Shown here piece by piece: positions 1 to 6,497 of a stretch of DNA of 10,489 nt. This DNA is from Colimorpha sp034178965 (GTDB lineage Bacteria; Bacteroidota; Bacteroidia; Bacteroidales; P3): NCBI GenBank assembly GCA_034178965.1, contig JAXFQM010000156.1:1-10489 (forward strand). Reading direction: 5' to 3'. The notes under the pieces were generated by a model. It was not told the origin of the DNA and searched no databases. It was given only the letters and a program-made list of their open reading frames with translations. Made by a program: the position numbers and the translations under genes. How positions within the stretch are numbered: the first letter of the stretch is position 1; the number at the start of each line of letters is the position of its first letter.

Positions 1-2
1 GT

Positions 3-332
3 TTCTACGGTCTTATCTTCAACGAAAGTTACTACCACGTCGCCACCCTATTCCCACCCGAAGGAGGCTATGCGGGCTTTCTCTTTGGCAAGGTGGTGGA
101 CATGTTCTATTTCCCTCTCTTTGAGTTTGATTGGCCTCAATGGATGCCGATCATCGGGGGAGGGCACTTCGAGTTCTTTAATGCCATCTTCAATGTGGCG
201 GATAGTGCTATTACGGTGGGAGTCATAATGTTAGTTGTGTATCAGTTGTTTTTTGCATCCGAGAAGGATAATATTGTGAACTTGGAGGGGGGAAATGGCA
301 AAAAAGAACCTTCCAAAAAAGAGGGAGAGTGA
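3..332 (+). CDS. lspA: Lipoprotein signal peptidase (signal peptidase II), 3' part
   Basis: LspA is an inner-membrane aspartyl protease that removes the signal peptide of prolipoproteins after lipid is attached to the +1 cysteine. Only the last 109 codons are in the window; the start lies upstream. The visible part holds both family motifs: GKVVDMFYFP, with the first catalytic Asp at visible residue 33, and FNVADS, with the second Asp at residue 67, then a membrane segment (TVGVIMLVVYQLFF). The segment between the two Asp residues is longer than in the E. coli enzyme, as I recall for Bacteroidetes LspA. The end is a short, highly charged tail (KKEPSKKEGE). The gene stops about 73 nt before the tRNA-Phe promoter, and I see no clear terminator behind it, only an A6/T7 run at 333-345. 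Its product would be needed to mature lipoproteins such as the BamD encoded in this window. Recognition is by motif only, but firm. Confidence 0.93.
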   Translation, partial: FYGLIFNESYYHVATLFPPEGGYAGFLFGKVVDMFYFPLFEFDWPQWMPIIGGGHFEFFNAIFNVADSAITVGVIMLVVYQLFFASEKDNIVNLEGGNGKKEPSKKEGE

Positions 333-404
333 AAAAAGTTTTTTTGCTAAAATGTTGAAATAAAACAATATCTATTAGATAATTGGGGTCCGTGTGAAGT
401 TTTT

Positions 405-436
405 TTTGCACATGTCATAAAAAAGTGGTATTTTTG
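405..436 (+). promoter_or_regulatory. Bacteroidetes-type promoter for tRNA-Phe
   Basis: A -33 element TTTG (405-408) is followed by 20 nt and then a -7 element TATTTTTG (429-436), a full match to the Bacteroidetes consensus TTTG-N19-21-TAnnTTTG. Transcription would begin near 441-444, giving a leader of about 20 nt before the tRNA at 463. The match to a known consensus is seen directly; activity is inferred. Confidence 0.8.
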
Positions 437-462
437 CAAAAGATTTCAAAGATGGAAATGAT

Positions 463-535
463 GGCGTTGTAGCTCAGTTGGTAGAGCAGCGGACTGAAAA
501 TCCGTGTGTCATTGGTTCAATTCCAATCAATGCCA
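463..535 (+). tRNA. tRNA-Phe (anticodon GAA)
   Basis: A complete cloverleaf can be folded. The acceptor stem is 463-469 with 528-534 (one G-T pair). T8 and A9 are followed by the D arm 472-475/484-487 with loop AGTTGGTA. The anticodon stem is 489-493/501-505 with loop CTGAAAA, so the anticodon is GAA at 496-498. The variable loop is 5 nt, the T stem is 511-515/523-527 with loop TTCAATT, and the discriminator is A535. The next bases are CCT, so the 3' CCA is not encoded and must be added by a nucleotidyltransferase. It has its own consensus promoter and a hairpin behind it, so it is probably a single-gene transcript. A long plus-strand reading frame from 478 runs through this tRNA into the next gene; the part inside the tRNA is not coding. 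Confidence 0.97.
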
Positions 536-540
536 CCTTG

Positions 541-578
541 AAGAGGAGAAGACGAAAGCCTTCCCCTCTTTTGTTTTG
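541..578 (+). terminator. Probable intrinsic terminator after tRNA-Phe
   Basis: The left arm 541-551 (AAGAGGAGAAG) pairs with 560-570 (CTTCCCCTCTT): 10 of 11 positions pair, with one A-C mismatch, around an 8-nt loop. TTGTTTTG follows. The stem and T-rich tail lie 5 nt past the tRNA end, as expected for a rho-independent terminator. Confidence 0.65.
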
Positions 579-583
579 CCACT

Positions 584-614
584 GTCGGCTGGCCGCGAAG
601 CTTTTCCAGCCGAC
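584..614. repeat. Perfect 9-bp inverted repeat upstream of the thioesterase gene
   Basis: GTCGGCTGG (584-592) and CCAGCCGAC (606-614) are exact reverse complements separated by 13 nt. It comes just after the tRNA terminator and 34 nt before the thioesterase start. It has no T tract behind it, so it is less likely to be a terminator than a 5'-UTR hairpin or a protein-binding dyad. Its role is unknown. Confidence 0.55.
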
Positions 615-648
615 CCAAAAACATCATATATTCATACTATCATCCGCT

Positions 649-1053
649 ATGTATGTAACTCCGATACAAGTGCGTTTTAACGACATAGACATGATGGGGC
701 ATATCAATAACGCCATCGTCATGGAATACCTTGATTTGGCGAAGAGCCGCTATTTCGCCGCTGCTGGCGTTCCCGTAAAGCCAGAGGAAGGCGATTTCAC
801 TGTGATGGTGGTGCGACACGAGATAGACTTCTTGAGCCAGATACACTATCATGATGATGTGGAAGTCCACACCTGCACGGAGTGTTACGGCAATAAAAGC
901 ATACGGCTCGCACTTGAAGTCTATGCTAACGGCAAGTTGGCATGCAGGTGCGCGACTGTTATGTGCGGCTACTTACGCAGCGTGGGCTCAAGCGCCCTCA
1001 TTCCAGAAGAACTAAAGGAGCAACTTCGCTGCTTCGATGCGGCTCATGCATAG
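649..1053 (+). CDS. Hotdog-fold acyl-CoA thioesterase (4HBT/YbgC-FadM type)
   Basis: This 134-residue protein is the usual size for single-domain 4HBT-family thioesterases, which hydrolyse acyl-CoA to free acid and CoA in the cytoplasm. The N-terminal signature is clear: RFNDIDMMGHINNA at residues 9-22 followed by MEYLDLAKSRYF. Asp14 sits where the family's active-site Asp is expected, and GHxNN begins the hotdog helix. The pattern VVRHEIDFLSQIHYHDDVEV in the middle is the typical second motif of the family. The start at 649 is chosen because the longer open frame from 478 would begin inside the tRNA, and because MYVTPIQVRFND is the normal family N-terminus. No Shine-Dalgarno is visible and no consensus promoter lies between the tRNA and this start, so it may depend on read-through past the hairpins or on an unrecognised promoter. 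The substrate cannot be told from sequence. Confidence 0.88.
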   Translation: MYVTPIQVRFNDIDMMGHINNAIVMEYLDLAKSRYFAAAGVPVKPEEGDFTVMVVRHEIDFLSQIHYHDDVEVHTCTECYGNKSIRLALEVYANGKLACRCATVMCGYLRSVGSSALIPEELKEQLRCFDAAHA

Positions 1054-1184
1054 GGAAGGAGAAGGGGAGACGAACATGGCCTTGTGCTAATACCTCCCCC
1101 AAGCAGTTGTGCCCTTGGCGCATGGTATGTTGTCCATAGGTTTTAGAGAGCATCGAGGTAAGGGCGTGCCAGCACTCATCTCCT

Positions 1185-1214
1185 ACATACCTCCCACCGC
1201 GGTGGGAGATGTGT
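1185..1214. terminator. GC-rich palindrome in a convergent gap, possible bidirectional terminator
   Basis: CTCCCACCGCGGTGGGAG (1191-1208) is an 18-bp perfect palindrome with a CCGCGG core. Five more pairs (one G-T) extend it to 1185-1214 after a single mismatch. It lies between the ends of two converging genes, 132 nt past the thioesterase stop and about 71 nt past the end of the DUF819 gene. That is where a bidirectional terminator would sit, but neither strand has a T tract after it, so a repeated REP-like element or a dimer-protein site is also possible. The rest of the 1054-1285 gap holds nothing I can recognise. Confidence 0.45.
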
Positions 1215-1285
1215 GCTCCCTTGGTGCTTGGAAAGTTTCGGTGTAGGCAGGCCGACACGCTGCATCCAGGGTAGGAGGCGGGGGG

Positions 1286-2452
1286 CTATTCAAAGAGTTG
1301 CAGCAGATGGTAGATACCGATGCCCAAGTAGTTGCCCAGCATGTAACCCAAAAGTCCCACGAAGATGCCCACAAGGACAATCTCCTTGTTCTTTAGCAGA
1401 GCCGAGACCAGCGGGACGAAGGGGGGGGAGTTAATGAGCGCGACGGAGGTTACCATTACCGTGTCACCATCTAATTTCATAAACTTGGACAAGAGGATTT
1501 GCAGCATGACGCTGCCGAAAACGATGAAGGCAATATAGGCCAAGATGCCAAGGTTGCCCAAGAGGTTCAGTCGGCTAATATCGCAGGAAGTGGCTATGGA
1601 GAGGGCGAAGACGTTCACGAAGTAAAGTCCCACGTTGAACGAATGGTCTTGCCTACGAATGGGAGGGAGAAAGGAGGCCATGATGGACAAAGTGGTGAGC
1701 AGCAGTATGAAGAGTGTCATGTTTATCCCTTTTTCTGCCGAGGTGACAAGGTAGGACAATGCCACTATCAGCCCCGTCAGCGCAATGGGCAACAAAGAGG
1801 CGAACCATGTTTGGTGAGGGCCAGGCTGGCTTTTATCGGCATTAGAGAGGACAATGTCATCGCTTGGCGCCTCCACGCTTGTCGCCAAGGTGTTTGCGTG
1901 CGGCAACGCTTTCCGGAACACCGTTTTACCGAGGAATATGATGAATACCAAATATAGGCTGGTGACGATGAGGTCGTAGACCGTTACGCATAGATACAGT
2001 TCCTGTCCCATGTCAACCCCTTGTTTGATGGCTCCCATGTTGGGGATGCCGCCGGTGTAGATGCCCGTTGCCACGGCGCACACCTTGGCGTAGTCATCGT
2101 GTGTGAGGTTTTGCGACGTCATGTTGCGGAAAAGAAAAAACCCCGCGAAAGTGGCAAGCGTCACCGCCAGCAGGCCAGAGCAAAACGCCTTCAAGGCCTT
2201 ACCAGTGCTCCATTTCTTTAGGTTGCAGCCCATCAGCATTAGGGGGATGGCCACGGCTATGGCAATATTTCCAGCGTCAACGCTCACCGACTGCGCCGCA
2301 CTGGTTTCGGGCACAAAACCGCTGTTGCCGACTGCAAGACCTATGGCGTATAACACAGTCATGGGCGATATTTTCTCTATCCATGCCCAGCGTTTTGCCA
2401 GCAACATGATGCCAAGGGGCACGAGCGACAGATATATCAGCAGGGGCGCCAC
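1286..2452 (-). CDS. DUF819 (YjcL-like) multi-pass membrane protein
   Basis: A 388-residue, very hydrophobic protein with roughly 10-12 membrane segments, at about residues 2-20, 30-46, 60-77, 88-108, 122-140, 153-174, 217-237, 243-263, 274-290, 298-322, 332-352 and 357-384. It shows two related halves. The glycine- and proline-rich stretches GIYTGGIPNMGAI (130-142) and INSPPFVPLVSALL (340-353) look like the broken helices of inverted-repeat transporters. The polar linker at about 182-215 separates the halves. This fits the DUF819 family, whose substrate is not established as far as I know; an ion or organic-acid exporter is a guess. The start is GTG at 2452, two bases after the uvrA TAG, and an upstream in-frame TGA rules out an earlier start, so translation is probably coupled to uvrA. 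A run of eight C residues on the coding strand (1421-1428) encodes the Ser-Pro-Pro of the second broken helix. Confidence 0.82.
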   Translation of the reverse strand: MAPLLIYLSLVPLGIMLLAKRWAWIEKISPMTVLYAIGLAVGNSGFVPETSAAQSVSVDAGNIAIAVAIPLMLMGCNLKKWSTGKALKAFCSGLLAVTLATFAGFFLFRNMTSQNLTHDDYAKVCAVATGIYTGGIPNMGAIKQGVDMGQELYLCVTVYDLIVTSLYLVFIIFLGKTVFRKALPHANTLATSVEAPSDDIVLSNADKSQPGPHQTWFASLLPIALTGLIVALSYLVTSAEKGINMTLFILLLTTLSIMASFLPPIRRQDHSFNVGLYFVNVFALSIATSCDISRLNLLGNLGILAYIAFIVFGSVMLQILLSKFMKLDGDTVMVTSVALINSPPFVPLVSALLKNKEIVLVGIFVGLLGYMLGNYLGIGIYHLLQLFE

Positions 2453-2454
2453 GG

Positions 2455-5400
2455 CTATTCGGTTTCATTCTTCTTGGGTCTTCCGCTCTTGCGTTTGTTG
2501 GCAGGATTCGCGGCGTTTGTCAAGGCCTTCTTTTTTTTAGGTTGTTCGCTTTGGGTGGCCACAGGGGCATCCATGGCTGCCGTTGCCTTTTCTGCTGGCA
2601 CTTCTTTTGCGGGGAAACTCTTTTTTGCCGACCGCATGGCCTTTTTGCATGCTTCCAGTTCTAAGCGCAGGTATTTCCCCGTGAAACTATCGGTGCGTTC
2701 CGCCAATTCTTCGGGGGTGCCTTCAAATATCACCTCTCCGCCGGCAACTCCACCGTCGGGGCCCATGTCTATGATGTAGTCTGCCGTTTTGATGACATCC
2801 ATGTTGTGTTCCACCACCAGCACCGTGTTGCCTTTGTCCACTAACTTTTGCAGCACCAGCAGCAGCACGCGTATGTCTTCGAAGTGCAGCCCAGTGGTGG
2901 GCTCATCCAAGATAAATAAGGTGTTGCCCGTGTCGGGCTTGCACAGTTCCGTGGCAAGTTTGATGCGTTGCGCCTCCCCTCCGCTGAGGGTGGTGGAGGG
3001 TTGTCCCAGTGTGATGTATCCCAGCCCCACATCCTTGAGTGTTTGCAACTTCCGGCTCAGTTTTGGATAGGCGTTGAAGAATTCCACGGCTTCGTTGATG
3101 GTCATGTCAAGCACGTCGGCAATGCTCTTTCCCTTATATCTTATTTCGAGCGTTTCGCGGTTGTAGCGCTTGCCGCCGCACACCTCGCAGTTTACATATA
3201 CGTCGGGCAAGAAATTCATCTCGATGGTTCTCACGCCGGCACCCTTGCAGTTTTCACATCTGCCGCCCGCTACGTTGAAGGAAAACCTGCCGGGCTTGTA
3301 TCCCCTTATTCGTGCGCTGGGTAGTTCAGTGAACAGGCTGCGTATCTCGTCGAAAAAGCCTACGTATGTGGCTGGGTTGCTTCGTGGCGTGCGACCTATG
3401 GGCGATTGGTTTATCTCAATGACCTTGTCTATATTGTCCATGCCTTCGATGCTTTCGTAGGGCAAAGGACGGCGCTGCGCGTTGAAAAAGTGTTTGTTTA
3501 ACAGAGGGTGCAAGGTGTCGTTTACCAGCGACGATTTCCCGCTGCCGCTTACGCCGGTAATGCAGATGAATAGGCCAAGGGGTAGGTCCAGCGTTACGTT
3601 CCGCAGGTTGTTTCCCGTGGCACCCCTCAAGATGAGGTGCTGACGTTTTTCTGCGCTACGGCGTATTGGAATTTTTATGTCGCGCGTGCGGTTGAGGTAG
3701 TCGGTAGTGAGAGTACGTTGATTCAAGAACACGTCGCGGGGGCCTTGCGCCACTACGTGTCCGCCATGGACGCCTGCGCCCGGCCCTATGTCCACAATAT
3801 AGTCGGCGTTGAGAATCATATTGCGGTCGTGCTCCACAACGATCACCGTGTTTCCCAAGTCGCGCAATGTTTTAAGGGAGTGGATGAGGCGAGAGTTGTC
3901 CCTTTCGTGCAGGCCAATGGAGGGTTCATCAAGTATGTAGAGCACGTTGACGAGTCTTGCACCTATTTGCGTGGCGAGCCTAATGCGTTGTGCCTCGCCC
4001 CCGCTGAGGCTTTTGCTGCTGCGGTTGAGGCTTAGATATCCCACCCCTACGTCAATGATGAATTTGGTGCGGGATAGTATCTCGCGCACCACTTCGTGCG
4101 CCACTTTCTTTTCTGCTGGCGTTAATTTGCTTTCAAGGTTTCTCGTCCATTCATGCAGCACGTTGATGTTCATGTCGGCAACCTCGCCAATGTTTTTGCC
4201 GTCCACCAGGAAGCATAGGCTTTCCTCCTTCAGTCTTTTTCCGTGGCAGTGGGGGCAGGGCACGCTGTCCATGAAACTGCGCGCCCAAGATTGCAGCCCG
4301 GCGGGGCTATCTTCGCCTGCCATTTCCTCAATGTAGTTCACAATGCCTTGGAACCCAGCGAGACCATCGCTATCAAGGTTGTGGTAGCCTGGGTAGTCGC
4401 TGGTGCCATACAACAGCGCGTTCATGGCATCCTCGTTAAAGTCCTGCATGGGGGTGTCGAGGTCGAAATCGTATTGTTTCCCCAGCGCGGCCACTTGCCG
4501 GTAGAAGGTGTTGTTTTCGTTGAATTTGCCCAACACTTCTAAAGCGCCATCACGGATGCTGGCGTTGGGGTTGGGGATGAGTTTGGCGAGGTCTATTTCG
4601 GACACCTCTCCTATGCCGTTGCAGTGCGGGCACGCTCCGTAGGGCGAGTTGAAAGAAAAGGTGTTGGGTTCAGGGTCGGGGTAGGAGATGCCCGTGTCGG
4701 GGTCCATGAGTGTGCGGCTGAAATAGCGTGTCTGTCCCGTTTCGTCGTCCAAAATCATCAGCACACCTTTCCCTTGCTTAAAGGCCATTTGAACAGCCTC
4801 CTTCAGCCTGTCTGCGTTTTTCTCTCCCACGCGCATCCTGTCCACCACCAGTTCTATGTCGTGTGTTTTGTACCTGTCCACCTGCATTTTGTAGGTAATC
4901 TCGCAGATTTCGCCATCCACCCTCACTCGAAGGAAGCCTTTTTTTGCCACTTGAACGAACAGTTCTCGGTAGTGTCCCTTGCGCCGTTTCACCAAGGGTG
5001 CCAGTACCGTCACCTCTTTGTCGCTGAAAGCTTTTGCTATGGTTTCCAATATTTGGCTTTCGGTGTATTTCACCATTTTTTTCCCACTTACGTGGCTGTA
5101 TGCTACGCCGATGCGAGCGTAAAGCAGCCTCACGAAATCGTATATTTCCGTCAGAGTGCCCACCGTGGAGCGCGGGTTTTTGTTAGTGGTCTTTTGTTCG
5201 ATGCTGATGACAGGACTCAATCCGCCTATGTAGTCCACATCGGGGCGTTCCATGTTGCCTATGAAATGCCTTGCGTATGCCGAGAACGTTTCCATATATC
5301 TTCGTTGCCCTTCGGCGTAAATGGTGTCGAACGCCAACGACGACTTGCCGCTGCCGCTGAGACCGGTGAACACCACCAGTTGGTTGCGGGGTATTTCTAC

Positions 5401-5457
5401 GTCGATGTTTTGTAGGTTGTGCTCCCTGGCACCTAAGACTTCAATTTTGTTACTCAT
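2455..5457 (-). CDS. uvrA: UvrABC system protein A (excision repair ATPase)
   Basis: UvrA recognises bulky DNA lesions as a dimer and loads UvrB during nucleotide excision repair. The 1000-residue product has two ABC ATPase modules. The first has Walker A GLSGSGKSS (32-40), signature LSGGEAQ (484-490) and Walker B YILDEPS (507-513). The second has Walker A GVSGSGKSS (635-643), signature LSGGEAQ (824-830) and Walker B FILDEPT (848-854). The C-terminal zinc module is intact, with Cys at 734, 737, 757 and 760. CPHC pairs occur at 276-279 and 401-404, but the CxxC that precedes the first of these in E. coli UvrA is absent; that area reads MDPDTG (251-256). After the normal family end near residue 937 there is a tail of about 60 residues rich in Lys, Ala and Pro, including KRKSGRPKK (988-996), which resembles an AT-hook. 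The start MSNKIEVLGAREHNL is standard, with a GGAG 9 nt ahead of it. Confidence 0.98.
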   Translation of the reverse strand: MSNKIEVLGAREHNLQNIDVEIPRNQLVVFTGLSGSGKSSLAFDTIYAEGQRRYMETFSAYARHFIGNMERPDVDYIGGLSPVISIEQKTTNKNPRSTVGTLTEIYDFVRLLYARIGVAYSHVSGKKMVKYTESQILETIAKAFSDKEVTVLAPLVKRRKGHYRELFVQVAKKGFLRVRVDGEICEITYKMQVDRYKTHDIELVVDRMRVGEKNADRLKEAVQMAFKQGKGVLMILDDETGQTRYFSRTLMDPDTGISYPDPEPNTFSFNSPYGACPHCNGIGEVSEIDLAKLIPNPNASIRDGALEVLGKFNENNTFYRQVAALGKQYDFDLDTPMQDFNEDAMNALLYGTSDYPGYHNLDSDGLAGFQGIVNYIEEMAGEDSPAGLQSWARSFMDSVPCPHCHGKRLKEESLCFLVDGKNIGEVADMNINVLHEWTRNLESKLTPAEKKVAHEVVREILSRTKFIIDVGVGYLSLNRSSKSLSGGEAQRIRLATQIGARLVNVLYILDEPSIGLHERDNSRLIHSLKTLRDLGNTVIVVEHDRNMILNADYIVDIGPGAGVHGGHVVAQGPRDVFLNQRTLTTDYLNRTRDIKIPIRRSAEKRQHLILRGATGNNLRNVTLDLPLGLFICITGVSGSGKSSLVNDTLHPLLNKHFFNAQRRPLPYESIEGMDNIDKVIEINQSPIGRTPRSNPATYVGFFDEIRSLFTELPSARIRGYKPGRFSFNVAGGRCENCKGAGVRTIEMNFLPDVYVNCEVCGGKRYNRETLEIRYKGKSIADVLDMTINEAVEFFNAYPKLSRKLQTLKDVGLGYITLGQPSTTLSGGEAQRIKLATELCKPDTGNTLFILDEPTTGLHFEDIRVLLLVLQKLVDKGNTVLVVEHNMDVIKTADYIIDMGPDGGVAGGEVIFEGTPEELAERTDSFTGKYLRLELEACKKAMRSAKKSFPAKEVPAEKATAAMDAPVATQSEQPKKKKALTNAANPANKRKSGRPKKNETE

Positions 5458-5508
5458 TACAAAGTTCTCCGTATATGGCGGCGGTGTGGCGGCGTTGTCG
5501 GGTCGGGA

Positions 5509-6486
5509 TTAGATGGATTCCAGCAGCGATGTGTCGTGCCGTCTCGTGTTCAACACATTGTTTTTGGTACCCTCACTGCCGTCGGGCAATGCAACGCGGT
5601 AGGTTTTGTTCTCTTTGTTTTTCAGTTTGTCGGTCTGTATCCAAGGATTTAGGTCGCGCAGCATCTTGTAGGTGGTGCCATTGTTGCGTGCAAAGGCGTA
5701 AAGGTCCACGTCCTGCCCTTCCAGTGTGACCTCCTTGGTGGGCACAGGGTGGTAGAGGTCGCACTGTCTCACGTGGAAACCGTAGTCCAAAGGGTGTTGC
5801 ATGATGGTTTTAATGGCCACGATACGAAATACATACCGAGTGGTCTCGTAGGGTGTCATAAGGTCCCAATACAGGTCTACGCCCTGGTTTTTGCTGCGCC
5901 GTCTCACTCCGTTTTCGCCCAGGTTGTATGCAGCGGCCGCCATGCTCCAACTGCCGAACTCGTCGTACAGTTTTTTTAGGAAGTGGCAGGCGGCTTCGGT
6001 GGAAAGCGTGAGATTGTTTCGCATGTCTATCTCGTCGCTAATTTCCAGTCCGTAAGTTTTTCCGGTGGATTGCATGAATTGCCAGTAGCCTTGTGCTCCC
6101 GCCTGCGAGGTCGTCGCAGCGAGGCCGCTTTCGGCCACGCATAAGTATTTCATGTCGGCCGGTATGCCGTTCTTTTTTAGTATGGGTTCGATGACGGGGA
6201 AAGCCCGTGCGGCTCTTTTCAGCCATAGCATCATGTTGGTGTGCCCGTACATGTTCACCATCAGTTCTCTGTCCAGCGCTTCGTGCACATAGAAGGTCTC
6301 CAAGGGTACTGGCTCGCCGCAAAAAGTGGCAGTGTCGGGTACAAGGGGCGCGTAGACGCGGTAGTCTGCCTTGATGGCGTTTTGGTAGATATCATCTGCG
6401 TCTTCTTTGCTTGTTGCGAAGAGAAATACTTGTCCTGCCAATGCTGCGCAAGAGAGTATGACGGCTGTTATGGCAATTTTTTTCAT
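5509..6486 (-). CDS. Lytic transglycosylase, GH23/SLT domain (MltD-like)
   Basis: This 325-residue exported enzyme is expected to cleave the MurNAc-GlcNAc bond of peptidoglycan non-hydrolytically, forming 1,6-anhydro ends in the periplasm. Residues 1-25 look like a signal peptide (MKK, then a hydrophobic core). No lipobox cysteine at a clear LxGC is seen; SCAALAG lies inside the core, so lipidation is doubtful. The SLT domain spans about 105-230 with the catalytic ES motif at Glu119 (CVAESGL), AQGYWQFMQSTG (131-142) and AYNLG (186-190). Residues about 250-300 (GQDVDLYAFARNNGTTYKMLRDLNP area) resemble a degenerate LysM, as in MltD proteins, but only one copy is present. It starts 11 nt after the coaBC stop and ends 51 nt before uvrA, consistent with one transcript. 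Family assignment is firm; the exact subtype is an inference. Confidence 0.9.
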   Translation of the reverse strand: MKKIAITAVILSCAALAGQVFLFATSKEDADDIYQNAIKADYRVYAPLVPDTATFCGEPVPLETFYVHEALDRELMVNMYGHTNMMLWLKRAARAFPVIEPILKKNGIPADMKYLCVAESGLAATTSQAGAQGYWQFMQSTGKTYGLEISDEIDMRNNLTLSTEAACHFLKKLYDEFGSWSMAAAAYNLGENGVRRRSKNQGVDLYWDLMTPYETTRYVFRIVAIKTIMQHPLDYGFHVRQCDLYHPVPTKEVTLEGQDVDLYAFARNNGTTYKMLRDLNPWIQTDKLKNKENKTYRVALPDGSEGTKNNVLNTRRHDTSLLESI

Positions 6487-6497
6487 AACGTTGGGTG

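Noticed and set aside
329..409. Two similar GTGAA-T-tract-GC words (329-346 and 394-409) as a duplicated promoter or terminator
   Set aside because: Only the second is followed by a -7 box at the right distance, and the similarity is mostly homopolymer A/T.
478..648. N-terminal extension of the thioesterase frame starting inside the tRNA
   Set aside because: It begins within tRNA-Phe, runs through its terminator and the 9-bp inverted repeat, and has no family similarity; the canonical start is at 649.
998..1258. 86-residue minus-strand open frame over the convergent gap
   Set aside because: It overlaps the end of the thioesterase gene, contains the palindrome, and shows no recognisable domain or translation signal.
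3637..4035. Long plus-strand open frames opposite uvrA, including 4624-5415 (263 codons)
   Set aside because: They are antisense shadows of a strongly conserved gene, with no domain or initiation signals.
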